64,000 bases of DNA, from positions 62,001 to 126,000 of the forward strand of contig JAOTYL010000002.1 of the NCBI GenBank assembly GCA_029861865.1, given 5' to 3'. The first letter of the stretch is position 1, and every line of letters starts with the position of its first letter. The notes under the pieces were generated by a model. The model ran no database searches, was not told the DNA's origin, and saw nothing but the letters and a program-made list of their open reading frames with translations. The DNA comes from Myxococcales bacterium. GTDB lineage: Bacteria > Myxococcota_A > Polyangia > Polyangiales > Houyiibacteriaceae. Positions 18,294 to 27,261 of this stretch are shown here, in pieces. The position numbers and the translations under genes were made by a program.

Positions 18294-19743
18294 CCGGCTG
18301 CACGGATAGGACGGGTGCGTAGAGCATCGAGTCGCCGCGCTTCCACCAGTGCCCGTTTTCGCGGCGCTCGTCGGGCGACGTGAATTCGTACTCGTAGATC
18401 AGGGCCCGGATCAGCGTCGGAGGCGAGTCTTCAAACGGGTTTACGTCGAGGAGCGCGACGATCGAGGGTTCGTCGGCGAGGAGGCCCCGCATGAAGCTCG
18501 CGAGCCAGGCGTTTCGCCGGAAGTCGCCAAGGGCCGCGAACCACATCTGCCAGTCGAGACGCGGTTGGTGAGGAGCGACCCAACGCGGCGCTTCCTCGAG
18601 CGGCCCCGGCTTGTAGCGGAACGCGTAGGGCTCCCAGTGCTCGCCGTCGCGGCTGCCCTCGATGATGATCTCGGGCCTACTGGTCGTCATAACCGAGAAC
18701 AAACCGTAGTTGTTGAAGGTGCTGAACGGGTAGATTGGTCGGAGCCAGCCCGGCATTCGTCGCTCTCCGAAGGTTCCTGTGTAAAAGATGATCGCGCTGA
18801 GGGCGATCACGATCGCCGGTGCGACCGCGGCTCTCGGTCGCCAAGTTGGCTCGTCCCGGGCAGCGAGCCGCTCGAGGATGCGCTTTGGGACGAATCGCTC
18901 GAGGAGCTGATCGTCGAGAACGGTCAAGCAGAGCAGAACCGTGAGCAGATTGAAGAACCCGTAGTTCCCTGTGATCGCAATCAGCGTCATCAACCCGATG
19001 ATCAGCCCTGCGCCCGTGCGCCGCGCCGCGACGAGAGGAACCCAAATGAGAACCGGCGCGCCAAACTCGATGATGAACATCAGCAGACACGAAAGCTCGT
19101 GGAACCAGCGAGGCAACAGATTGGCGTACCAGGCGAGCGCCGTCGGCAGAGGCTGGGTCCAGTAGTGATAAGTCAGCGCGGTGAGATCAGCCCAGGTCGG
19201 ATCGTGACTCGCGAGCTTCACCCACGCCGAACGGAAGACGAGGCGCGACAGGAGAAACCAAAGCGCCCATCTGGCCACCTTGTTGGGCTCGGCATGGGTA
19301 TGAAGCCTGTCCCAAGAGCGCCACGAAACGAAGAAGACCGACGTAAAGCAGGTCTCGAGAAGAAGCGTGTCCCACTGAAAAGACATGAACGGCCAACCGA
19401 CCGTGACGAACGACATGTATGCCAGCCAGCAAACCAGTGCCGCGATCTTGGGCAGCCACCCTACGAGCAGGGCGACCGAACCGATCACTCCGAGCATCCA
19501 GACCGCCGTGATCATCGCGTCGCTTGCGCCGAACCAGAGCAGGGTCGGGTGATCGAAAAAGCTATGGCCAGCGCGATGAGCGGAGTCGACGAAGGCTGCA
19601 ATCGGCGCCACGCCGCGCTCGCCGAACAGCCCCTGCGCCTGCACGCCCAATGAAAGGAACGCAATGAGAAGCGCCGCCCCGAGCGCACGCGCAAACACCC
19701 ACGAGGAAATCACGAAGGTCGACTTGCCACGCTCAAGAGTCAC
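18277..19743 (-). CDS. Lipase maturation factor (LMF1)-like membrane protein
   Basis: This 488-residue protein has many hydrophobic segments in its first 330 residues. A C-terminal soluble part contains the family signature PRWVAPHQPRLDWQMWFAAL, plus EGSRDGEHWEPYAFRYKPGP. In animals LMF1 helps fold lipases in the ER; the bacterial role is unknown, though secreted lipase maturation is a reasonable guess. The gene is divergent from the PHP hydrolase, with a hexamer tract between them. Confidence 0.88.
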   Translation of the reverse strand: MTLERGKSTFVISSWVFARALGAALLIAFLSLGVQAQGLFGERGVAPIAAFVDSAHRAGHSFFDHPTLLWFGASDAMITAVWMLGVIGSVALLVGWLPKIAALVCWLAYMSFVTVGWPFMSFQWDTLLLETCFTSVFFVSWRSWDRLHTHAEPNKVARWALWFLLSRLVFRSAWVKLASHDPTWADLTALTYHYWTQPLPTALAWYANLLPRWFHELSCLLMFIIEFGAPVLIWVPLVAARRTGAGLIIGLMTLIAITGNYGFFNLLTVLLCLTVLDDQLLERFVPKRILERLAARDEPTWRPRAAVAPAIVIALSAIIFYTGTFGERRMPGWLRPIYPFSTFNNYGLFSVMTTSRPEIIIEGSRDGEHWEPYAFRYKPGPLEEAPRWVAPHQPRLDWQMWFAALGDFRRNAWLASFMRGLLADEPSIVALLDVNPFEDSPPTLIRALIYEYEFTSPDERRENGHWWKRGDSMLYAPVLSVQPVSTAE

Positions 19744-19771
19744 GGCGGCCTAGCTACCACAGGATCGGGGG

Positions 19772-19823
19772 CAGTGTCAGCGCCAGTGCCAGCGCCAGTG
19801 TCAGCGCCAGCGCCAGTGCCAGC
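19772..19823 (-). repeat. Degenerate hexamer tract, site 2 (minus orientation)
   Basis: CAGTGT/CAGCGC/CAGTGC units repeat with 6-bp period, the reverse complement of RCTGDC, between the divergent starts at 19743 and 19858. Confidence 0.85.
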
Positions 19824-19857
19824 GGATTTGCATTTGCTCCTTGAATCAGGGGCCGAG

Positions 19858-21414
19858 ATGCGCTCCAATCGCCAGATGCTCTGTCGAGTCTTGCCGCTGG
19901 CGTTGTGCTTGAGCCTGGCTTTCGGCGTCGCGCGCGCGCAAGAGACCATCCACTTCGAAGGTGATGTGCCCGAGGGGCCCAACACATTCTTCTTTTTGGA
20001 TTTCGAGGTCCCCGAGGGGATTGTCGAGATCGAAGTTGCGCACGTCCACGTTCCCGAAGACACCGGCAATGTTCTCGACTGGGGAATCGACGACCCGAAC
20101 GGCTCCCGCGGTTGGGGGGGCAGCAACCAAGAGAACGCGATCGTCGGGATCGAGGCGGCTTCACGGAGCTACATTCCTGGGCCGATGCCGGCGGGGACTT
20201 GGCGTGTCACCGTCGGCAAGGCGAAGATCGTGCCAGGCGAGCCCGCAGGCTATTCGGTAGACGTCACGCTTCGAACGATTGCGACCCAAGAGCCCCAGTC
20301 GCGCAAGCCCTATCAAGACCCTGGGGCGCTGAAGAACGGAGCGCGATGGTACGCGGGGGATTTCCACGTTCATACGAGGGAGAGCGGTGACGCTCGCTTT
20401 ACCCTCACAATCGACGAGGCGCTCGACTTCGCGGAGGGACAAGGCCTCGATTTCGTGATGCTCTCCGAGCACAACACCAACAGTGGGTTGACGCTGTACG
20501 CCGATGCACAAGCGGGGCATCCGGATATCTTGATCTTCCCCGGGCAGGAGTTCACCACTTATCGGGGGCATGGAAACGCGCTAGGCGCTCTCGACAACGT
20601 CGACTACACGATCGACACCGATGGTTACACGATCGCGCAAGCGATCGAGGCATTCCACGCGCAGGGGGCGCTATTTTCGATCAATCATCCAAGTAACCCA
20701 CTGCCAGACTGCCGGGGCTGCGCATGGACGCTCGAAGTCGACCCCACGACCATCGATGGGGTCGAGGTCCAAACGCTGATCTTGCCCGGCGTCGAGTTTT
20801 GGGAAGACTTGTGTGCGAACGGGTCGCACGCCACCGCAATAGCTGGAAGCGACGACCATAGAGCCGGACAGGATCTAGGAACGTTTGACACTCCGATCGG
20901 AACCCCGACGACCATGGTGTTTGCCTCCGAGCTCAGCGTCGACGCGATCTTCGAAGGGGTTCAAAGCGGACGCACGGTAGTCAAAGTCCTCGGCCCCAAC
21001 AGCCCCATGATCGAAACCGAGCTCAGCGGAAAACGGGTCGGCAACACCGTCTTTGCCGACCAAGCGAACCTGAGCGTCGTGGTCACGGGTGCGGACGGAA
21101 TGTCGCTTCGAGTCATCAAGAATGGTGACGTGCTCGAGGTGGTCCAAGTCTCTGGCGATCGCTTCGAACACGAGACTGCCGTAGAAGCACCGCCGGAAGG
21201 CGAGGACCGATACCGCCACGAACTCGTCAAAGGCGCACAGCGACAAAGCCTGAGCAGTTATGTGTGGCTTCGCAAAGCGGACGATGCGCCTGGCGGTGGC
21301 GGTTGCGATTGTCGCACGCCCGGCGCGGAGTGGAGCGATGGCGCTCTGCTGTTCTCCATTTTCTTCCTTTGTGGTTGGTGGCTACTCCGCCACCGTGCCG
21401 CGGGCCGGTCCTAA
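19858..21414 (+). CDS. CehA/McbA-family PHP metallohydrolase with MYXO-CTERM-like anchor
   Basis: I chose the ATG at 19858; the frame upstream is repeat-derived. The 518-residue protein has a signal peptide ending AFGVARAQ and a beta-sandwich-like N-terminal domain. A PHP domain begins at about residue 166 with GDFHVHT and contains SEHNTN, NHPSN and SDDHRAG metal-binding motifs. The C-terminus has a Cys pair (GGGGCDC), a hydrophobic helix and an Arg/His-rich end (LLRHRAAGRS), as in MYXO-CTERM sorting signals. It is probably a surface-anchored metal-dependent phosphoesterase or hydrolase. It overlaps the convergent MFS gene by 33 bp. Confidence 0.85.
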   Translation: MRSNRQMLCRVLPLALCLSLAFGVARAQETIHFEGDVPEGPNTFFFLDFEVPEGIVEIEVAHVHVPEDTGNVLDWGIDDPNGSRGWGGSNQENAIVGIEAASRSYIPGPMPAGTWRVTVGKAKIVPGEPAGYSVDVTLRTIATQEPQSRKPYQDPGALKNGARWYAGDFHVHTRESGDARFTLTIDEALDFAEGQGLDFVMLSEHNTNSGLTLYADAQAGHPDILIFPGQEFTTYRGHGNALGALDNVDYTIDTDGYTIAQAIEAFHAQGALFSINHPSNPLPDCRGCAWTLEVDPTTIDGVEVQTLILPGVEFWEDLCANGSHATAIAGSDDHRAGQDLGTFDTPIGTPTTMVFASELSVDAIFEGVQSGRTVVKVLGPNSPMIETELSGKRVGNTVFADQANLSVVVTGADGMSLRVIKNGDVLEVVQVSGDRFEHETAVEAPPEGEDRYRHELVKGAQRQSLSSYVWLRKADDAPGGGGCDCRTPGAEWSDGALLFSIFFLCGWWLLRHRAAGRS

Positions 21415-22590
21415 TCTGGCCTGTGCGGGCGCTCGTTTTACCACGAGCAAGAGCGCGCCTCCGAACGTGACTGCCCCGGCAATCCAAAAAGCTGTGGCGT
21501 ACCCGATCGATGCCGCAACCATGCCGAGGGTGTACGCGAAGAACGCGTGACCTCCATTGAAAGCGCCGTGCACGATCGATACGACCATTCCCCGGGAAGA
21601 TGCGCTGGCACGTGCAATTCCGAGCGCCGTGAGCGCGGGATATGCGACGCCATGGGCGAGACCCATCGCGGCGCCAACGAGGAAGAGATGAGTCGGACCC
21701 ACGGCTCCGAGCAGCGGCGGAACGGTGGCGTAAAGCGCAACCGAGACGAACGAAGCTCGGAGCACGCCGAATCGATCGATGAATCGACCCCCACCAAGTC
21801 GCACGGTGAGCGCGAGGATCGCAAAGCCCACGAAGAACGAGCGGATCTGGGTGACCCCTTCACCCAAAGCGAAAGGCTGATGAAGGGTGAAGAGTGCAGT
21901 GAATGACGCAGTGATTGCCAGGGTGGCGCCGTAGACGCGCAGCATGGGCATGCCGAGAATGGGCCGGCGCTTTTCCAGGTCCTGCGGGGCATATTTGGGC
22001 GGCTCCTTCAAGAACGCGGCGAGGACCGCAGCCAAGGCTCCAGCGGTCGCGCTGGCGATGAATACGTAGTCCCACCCGACGGTGGTTTCGAGGACTTCCC
22101 CGAGCGCGGGTGAGACCGCATTCATCGCGAGGTTTGCCGCGCCGAAGAAGCCGATCGCTTCGGCCATGCGGCCTTGGGGTGCGATGTCGGCGGTCATCGT
22201 GCCCGCAGAGTTGAAGGTCATGACCATCCCGATTCCCCACATCATCTGCGAGCAGTAGAGAAGAGGCCCCACGTCCTCGACGAAAACGTACGCAATGCCG
22301 GTGAGCATGAGCAGGACGTTGCCGGAAATCAGCCACGGGAGTCGCCCATACCGGTCGACCAGCCAACCTATCAGCGGGGTCACCATGACGGCCGTCAAGC
22401 CTTGGACGCCCACGACCTTGCCGATCCCCGCCGCATCGAGGGAAAGCTCCGTGGCTAAGAACTTCGGGAGGATCAGGTAGAACGACCACGACATCCCAAA
22501 GCACGCCATCATGGCGAGCAGCAGTGCGAACTCCCGCGTGAAGAGCCTTTCGTTCGCAGGAGGCTGCGAGGTGCTGGGCAAATTGGTCAT
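21382..22590 (-). CDS. Major facilitator superfamily transporter
   Basis: The 402-residue protein shows about 12 hydrophobic segments and the MFS loop motif GWLVDRYGRLPWLISG between helices 2 and 3. A second half-repeat contains GGRFIDRFGVLRASF. The substrate is unknown. It ends within the convergent PHP hydrolase gene by 33 bp. Confidence 0.9.
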   Translation of the reverse strand: MTNLPSTSQPPANERLFTREFALLLAMMACFGMSWSFYLILPKFLATELSLDAAGIGKVVGVQGLTAVMVTPLIGWLVDRYGRLPWLISGNVLLMLTGIAYVFVEDVGPLLYCSQMMWGIGMVMTFNSAGTMTADIAPQGRMAEAIGFFGAANLAMNAVSPALGEVLETTVGWDYVFIASATAGALAAVLAAFLKEPPKYAPQDLEKRRPILGMPMLRVYGATLAITASFTALFTLHQPFALGEGVTQIRSFFVGFAILALTVRLGGGRFIDRFGVLRASFVSVALYATVPPLLGAVGPTHLFLVGAAMGLAHGVAYPALTALGIARASASSRGMVVSIVHGAFNGGHAFFAYTLGMVAASIGYATAFWIAGAVTFGGALLLVVKRAPAQARLGPARGTVAE

Positions 22591-22809
22591 CGCAGATCGT
22601 GGCCCAGTCCTTTGGTGCGATTTCTCGTGTCCGTCAATCTTAGGCGCAGTTAAACCCCCAGTTTTTCAACAGATCGCGCGCGTCTGAATTCGACCTTGCT
22701 AAAGAGTTCTACCTCCGTTCGCGGGGGTTGGAAAAAGGGGGGCGCCTTGGTACTCTCAACGAGATACTTCGTCTGGCTTATTTGCCGGTTATCAGTTGAG
22801 GGGCTCGGG

Positions 22810-23313
22810 ATGCGTGTTGCTGATGTCATGAGTAGCAGGCCGGTGACGATCACCCCGGACGTTCCAGTGTCCGAGGCGCGCCGCGTTGCATCGGAGTCCG
22901 GCGTTCATCACTTGGTCATCACCAAAGGCCGGTTGCCAGTGGGCGTCGTTTGCGTTCGGTGCGACTTGGCCGACGCAATACCGATGCGGCCCGTGAGCTT
23001 CTACATGACCAACCCGGTCACCATTGGCGCCTACGAAACGGCCGAGCGCGCAAGCGTGCGGATGTGCGAGCTCGGAGTGGGCGCGTTGATCGTACGTGGA
23101 GGCGACGCAGGATGGGGCATCGCGACCCGCGGTGATCTACTTCGCGCAGGGTTCCGAGCCGGTGAGGAAGAAGGGCTCTTCTTCTGCGCGGCCTGTGGCA
23201 CGCACATGCACGTACATCCCGTCCCTGGTTGTGAGTGGGTGGCGTTCTGCGTGGATTGCTGGGATCGAGCAGGTCCCCCGGAGCTAGGCGACGATCTCGG
23301 CGTTTCCGACTAG
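22810..23313 (+). CDS. Tandem CBS-domain protein with C-terminal zinc ribbon
   Basis: I chose the ATG at 22810 because MRVADVMSSRPVTITPDVPV is a standard CBS start and GAGGGG precedes it. The 167 residues contain two CBS motifs (adenosine-ligand sensing) up to about residue 115, the second including FYMTNPVTIGAYETAE. A treble-Cys tail, FCAACGTHMH and FCVDCWDRAG, then forms a probable zinc site. It may be a small-molecule or redox-sensing regulator. It overlaps the next gene's GTG by 1 bp. The 219-bp gap before it holds no feature I can identify. Confidence 0.82.
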   Translation: MRVADVMSSRPVTITPDVPVSEARRVASESGVHHLVITKGRLPVGVVCVRCDLADAIPMRPVSFYMTNPVTIGAYETAERASVRMCELGVGALIVRGGDAGWGIATRGDLLRAGFRAGEEEGLFFCAACGTHMHVHPVPGCEWVAFCVDCWDRAGPPELGDDLGVSD

Positions 23314-24173
23314 TGAGGGTTTTCGTCACGGGTGCGACCGGCACCGTCGGTCGTGAAGTCTGTCACGCGCTTCTTGCCCGTGGCGTAGCAGTTCGTGTGG
23401 GTGCACGGCGGATGAAGGAAGTCCCGGCGTTGCTGCCAGACGTAACCGACGTCGTTTCTTTCGACTTCACCAAGCCTGTGCCGCCTTCTGTATTCGCCGA
23501 CGTCGATGCGTTCTTTTTCATGACTCCACTGATCGAAAACCAAGTCGCCGTTTCGCAGGAAGTGCTCGACGCCGCTCATACGGCAGGCGTGCCACACGTC
23601 GTCCGACTTTCTTCTCGTTCAGCCGGTTGGGATCACCAATCGAAGCTCCGCGCATGGCACCGGACGATCGACGACAGCGTACAGCGTTCGAGCATGTCGT
23701 CAGTGATTCTACGTCCGTGCTCGTTCTTTCAGAACTTCGTCAAGTATCAAGCGAAGACGATACGCAACATGTCGTCGATCATCCTTCCGCAGGGCGACGG
23801 ACTAGTTTCATACGTCGATGCCATGGATATCGGCCAAGCTGCAGCGGAGTGCTTGCTCGATCCCAAGAAGCACGACGGACAGACTTACGTGCTGACCGGC
23901 GGTCGAGCGTACGGCGCGAAGGGAGTCGCTGCCGAGATCGGTCGTGTGATCGGGAAGCCGATCATGTTCATCGACGCCGAAGAGGGCCAAGCGCAAGCGG
24001 CGATGCTTCAAGCCGGAAACCCACCATGGCTGGTCGAGGCCGCACTAGCCGTGTTTGCGAGCGCCAAAGCAGGCGCCGAGGCCGCCGTCGATCCAGCGAT
24101 CACCGAGCTGCTAGGACGCCCCGCAACGAGCCTTTCCGAATTCGTCGAACGCAACCGAAACGCGTGGCTGTAG
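23313..24173 (+). CDS. NmrA-like NAD(P)-binding protein
   Basis: The GTG at 23313 overlaps the CBS gene stop and starts VRVFVTGATGTVGREVCHAL, a Rossmann GxxGxxG motif. The 286-residue protein has the NmrA/atypical SDR pattern: ILRPCSFFQNFV and a VDAMDIGQAA region without a classical YxxxK pair. Such proteins act as NAD(P)H quinone reductases or redox sensors. It is translationally coupled to the CBS/zinc-ribbon protein. A hexamer tract follows the stop directly. Confidence 0.87.
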   Translation: MRVFVTGATGTVGREVCHALLARGVAVRVGARRMKEVPALLPDVTDVVSFDFTKPVPPSVFADVDAFFFMTPLIENQVAVSQEVLDAAHTAGVPHVVRLSSRSAGWDHQSKLRAWHRTIDDSVQRSSMSSVILRPCSFFQNFVKYQAKTIRNMSSIILPQGDGLVSYVDAMDIGQAAAECLLDPKKHDGQTYVLTGGRAYGAKGVAAEIGRVIGKPIMFIDAEEGQAQAAMLQAGNPPWLVEAALAVFASAKAGAEAAVDPAITELLGRPATSLSEFVERNRNAWL

Positions 24174-24174
24174 T

Positions 24175-24256
24175 CACTGACGCTGGCACTGACGCTGGCG
24201 CTGGCACTGGCGCTGGCACTGGCGCTGACACTGACGCTGTCGCTGTCGCCGACACT
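24175..24256 (+). repeat. Degenerate hexamer tract, site 3
   Basis: ACTGAC, GCTGGC, ACTGGC and GCTGTC units repeat with 6-bp period directly after the stop at 24173, in the gap between two convergent genes. Confidence 0.88.
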
Positions 24257-24268
24257 ATCGCCGCCCTC

Positions 24269-24685
24269 CTACTCCTTCAGCAGGCCCTTGCCCGGCACGA
24301 AGTTCACCTCCAACCGTATCCCATCCGGGTCCTCGAAGAGCACGGAGTAGTAGCCGGGGGCCCACATGGCCTCTTCGGGACCGTGCACGATTTCGGCGCC
24401 GATCTTCTTTAGAAACTCGAACGCTTCGTCGACGCCGTTGCGCGTACGGGCGCGAAAGCACAGATGGTGGAGGCCCGAGCGACCCTGATCGAAGCCCTCC
24501 GCACGCTTGTCCTCGGGGGCCTCGCGGATCCCGATCGCAGTTCGTCCACCCACACAGTAGTACGTTCCCGCAATGTCCATGACGGGCTTCATCCCGAGAA
24601 ACGGGAGCAGCTGGCCATAGAATGCGCGAGCTCGATCGAAGTCGGAGACGGTCAAGAAGGTGTGCGCAACGCCGTTGATTTCCAT
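24269..24685 (-). CDS. VOC (glyoxalase/dioxygenase fold) protein
   Basis: The 138-residue protein begins EINGVAHTFLTVSDFDRARAF, the usual first metal-ligand His region. A second His follows in GLHHLCF and a late Glu in FEDPDGIRLEVNFVPG. This is a two-module VOC fold. It is downstream of two acyl-CoA dehydrogenases on the same strand, so a role in acyl-CoA (e.g. epimerase-like) or carbonyl metabolism is possible. Confidence 0.88.
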   Translation of the reverse strand: MEINGVAHTFLTVSDFDRARAFYGQLLPFLGMKPVMDIAGTYYCVGGRTAIGIREAPEDKRAEGFDQGRSGLHHLCFRARTRNGVDEAFEFLKKIGAEIVHGPEEAMWAPGYYSVLFEDPDGIRLEVNFVPGKGLLKE

Positions 24686-24697
24686 GTCGTCCCTCCG

Positions 24698-25906
24698 TCA
24701 GCGAAGCTCGGCAGATCGCTTGCCCAGCACCCGCCTCGCGATGATCAGCAGCTGAATCTGCTGCGTCCCTTCGAAGATATCGAGGATCTTCGAGTCCCTG
24801 GCCCACTTCTCGAGAAGCCTTCGTTGGGAGTACCCCTCGCCCCCGCAGAGCTCGACGCAACGCAAGGTGATGTCGTTGGCGACGCGGGCCGCCTTGGCCT
24901 TCGACATCGACGCTTCCATCGAGTTGGGGATTCCGTTGTCCGCCATCCAAGAAGCCTTCAACATCAAGAGGCGCCCCGCCTCCCACTCCGCCTCCATGCG
25001 AACGAGCTCGGCTTCGACCGCGTTCTTGCTGTGGATCGAGCCACGATAGCGAACCTCGATGCCCTCTTTCGCGAGCAGCTCATGTGTGTGATCGAGAGCT
25101 GCTCGTGCGACGCCGACTGCCATGGCTGCCACCGTAGGCCGCGTGTTATCGAAGGTCTGCATCACCCCACCAAAACCTTCTTTGGTATCGATGTCTTCGG
25201 TGCCTAGCAGATTGTCCTTCGGGATGCGGCAATCGGATAACGTGATGCTTGCGGTGTCCGATGCACGAATCCCGAGCTTTCGATCGAGCCGAACCACTTC
25301 CATGCCTGGCGTGCCGTGCGGTACCACGAACGATTTGATCGCCGCCCGCCCGAGGTTGCGGTCGAGCGTCGCCCATACGACCACCGCGTCAGCCCGACTG
25401 CCTGCGGTCACGTAGATCTTCTCGCCGTTGAGCACCCACTCGTCACCGTCGAGACGAGCGGTCGTGCGAATGTTGGCCGAGTCCGAGCCGGCGCCCGGCT
25501 CGGTGATCGCCATCGCCGCCCAGACCCCTTCGAAGCGTTTCTTCTGCTCGGCGTTGGCGACCGCGGCGATCGCAGCGTTCCCAAGACCCTGGCGCGGGAT
25601 CGACAGTGCGAGCCCAACGTCGCCCCAACAGAGCTCGGTCAGCCCCACGCAGGTCGCCATGTTCGCGCCGTTGTTGACCCCATCGCCGCCACGTTCCTGC
25701 TTTAGCGCCGTGACGCCGCCACCGTCTGGGCGACCCCCCCCTGCGTCAAGGCCATCCAACAATGCCGCGAGCATATCGAGCTCCTTCGGGTATTCGTGCT
25801 CGGCCTCGTCGTACTTTTGCGAGATCGGACGGAAGACATTCTTGCCGATCTGATGAGCCTGGTTGGCCAACACGCGCAGGCTTTTGGGTAGTTCCAAGTA
25901 GATCAT
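24698..25906 (-). CDS. Acyl-CoA dehydrogenase (canonical subunit)
   Basis: The 402-residue protein has the standard features: AITEPGAGSDSANI for FAD, a LNGEKIYVTAG loop and catalytic Glu in LDIFEGTQQIQLLI. It introduces a 2,3-double bond in an acyl-CoA. The gene is 7 bp downstream of a second dehydrogenase gene whose catalytic motif is altered, so the two may form one hetero-oligomeric enzyme. Confidence 0.93.
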   Translation of the reverse strand: MIYLELPKSLRVLANQAHQIGKNVFRPISQKYDEAEHEYPKELDMLAALLDGLDAGGGRPDGGGVTALKQERGGDGVNNGANMATCVGLTELCWGDVGLALSIPRQGLGNAAIAAVANAEQKKRFEGVWAAMAITEPGAGSDSANIRTTARLDGDEWVLNGEKIYVTAGSRADAVVVWATLDRNLGRAAIKSFVVPHGTPGMEVVRLDRKLGIRASDTASITLSDCRIPKDNLLGTEDIDTKEGFGGVMQTFDNTRPTVAAMAVGVARAALDHTHELLAKEGIEVRYRGSIHSKNAVEAELVRMEAEWEAGRLLMLKASWMADNGIPNSMEASMSKAKAARVANDITLRCVELCGGEGYSQRRLLEKWARDSKILDIFEGTQQIQLLIIARRVLGKRSAELR

Positions 25907-25913
25907 GACAACC

Positions 25914-27230
25914 CTACAGCAAGAGATTTCCGTCCATCACGCCGATCGAACGCAGCTGGCGATACCAAAGCTCAACCGGGTGGTCCTTGATGAACCCTGC
26001 ACCGCCAAGAAGCTGGACGCCATTGGTACCGATCTCCATGGCCTTGTCAGAGCACAATGTGCGCGCCAAGTATGCTTCGCGTGCACAGGACAACCCGGCG
26101 TCGATTCGCCCAGCCGCCCGATAGACCAGCATCCGCATCGACTCGAGCTCGATCGCGATGTTGGCGATCATGAAGGCGACCGCTTGCCGATGCGAGATCG
26201 GCTCTCCGAATGCCACGCGATCGTTGCAGTAGGGAATCACGTAGTCGAGCAGGGCTTGCGATGTCCCGAGCGCCATGGCCCCCCAGGCGATGCGACCACG
26301 ATCGATCGCGTCGTCGTATGCAGACAAGGCATCGGGTTCCAGGGCTGCTTTCCCACCGAGGAGCGAATCGATCGAAACCCGGACCTTGTTCAGCCGGAGC
26401 CTACCGAGCCCGGCAGAACCGAGGCCCATCGCGGTCTCCTCGGAAACCTCGACGCCCTCGGTCTCGCGCTCGATCAAGATGAAACGCGGGCCGAGCTTCG
26501 GTACCTCGGCCGCGACCAGAAACCACTTCGCATGGTGTGCGAGCGCCACCATCGACTTCTCACCGGTCAGCACGAGCTCCGAGCCCTTCTTCTTGGCGGT
26601 CGTACGCGGCGCGGCAGGATCGAAGAACGGATGCGGCTCTACCACCGCGACGGACGCTCTGATTGAATCCTCTTCGACGAAGGAGCGCAACAGAGCGGTC
26701 TGCTGTCGCTCGTCTCCCCAGTGGACCAGCGCGTTCACGAATGACAGTGGTGAGAGTGCCGCATAGGCCAGCCCCATGTCGCCTCGCGCGAGATCTTCGG
26801 CGATCAGCATTTGCGATACGGCGGACACCCGTTCGGCCGCACCTCCGAGCACCTCGGGCACGGCCATAGAGATCGCTCCGAGATCGGAGAAAGCCTCGAG
26901 CAAGCCTTCTGGGGGCCCCAAACGATCATCGGACTCCCGCGCCGCCGGCTGCATCACTTCGTCCGCAAATCGCCGCAGCGTGTCGCGCATGAGTTGCTGC
27001 TCTTCGGTCAGGCGCAGGTCGAACTTCTGCGAGCGTCTGGACGTCTCCCCGCGCGGGGCTTTCGGAGCGAGGCGTTTCGCGGTTTCGGCCGCGCGCTTGG
27101 CGCCTTCGTATACCAGCTGTCGGGCCCGGTCCTGCAAGCCGAAGCGCTCGACGATGGGCGAGCCTGCCAACTTGTTGAGGGCGCGTAGACCGCCTCCCAT
27201 CACCTCGTTGATGAGCTTCTCGTTGTCCAC
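25914..27230 (-). CDS. Acyl-CoA dehydrogenase-like protein with altered catalytic motif
   Basis: The GTG at 27230 is the most likely start; upstream frame is antisense to the cytochrome b5 gene. The 438-residue protein has a Lys/Arg-rich N-terminal helical extension, then an acyl-CoA dehydrogenase fold (VVEPHPFF, VLTGEKSMVALA, NGVQLLGGAGF). The C-terminal motif that should read (Y/W/F)EGT is VMDGNLLL, with Asp in place of the catalytic Glu. It may be a non-catalytic or modified partner of the dehydrogenase encoded next to it. Confidence 0.85.
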   Translation of the reverse strand: MDNEKLINEVMGGGLRALNKLAGSPIVERFGLQDRARQLVYEGAKRAAETAKRLAPKAPRGETSRRSQKFDLRLTEEQQLMRDTLRRFADEVMQPAARESDDRLGPPEGLLEAFSDLGAISMAVPEVLGGAAERVSAVSQMLIAEDLARGDMGLAYAALSPLSFVNALVHWGDERQQTALLRSFVEEDSIRASVAVVEPHPFFDPAAPRTTAKKKGSELVLTGEKSMVALAHHAKWFLVAAEVPKLGPRFILIERETEGVEVSEETAMGLGSAGLGRLRLNKVRVSIDSLLGGKAALEPDALSAYDDAIDRGRIAWGAMALGTSQALLDYVIPYCNDRVAFGEPISHRQAVAFMIANIAIELESMRMLVYRAAGRIDAGLSCAREAYLARTLCSDKAMEIGTNGVQLLGGAGFIKDHPVELWYRQLRSIGVMDGNLLL

Positions 27231-27261
27231 ATTGGTTATCTGTGCCGTTCGCGCGGCGCGG

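Noticed and set aside
18349-19653. 434-codon plus-strand ORF opposite the LMF1-like gene
   Set aside because: Highly charged, no domain; the minus strand has the LMF signature.
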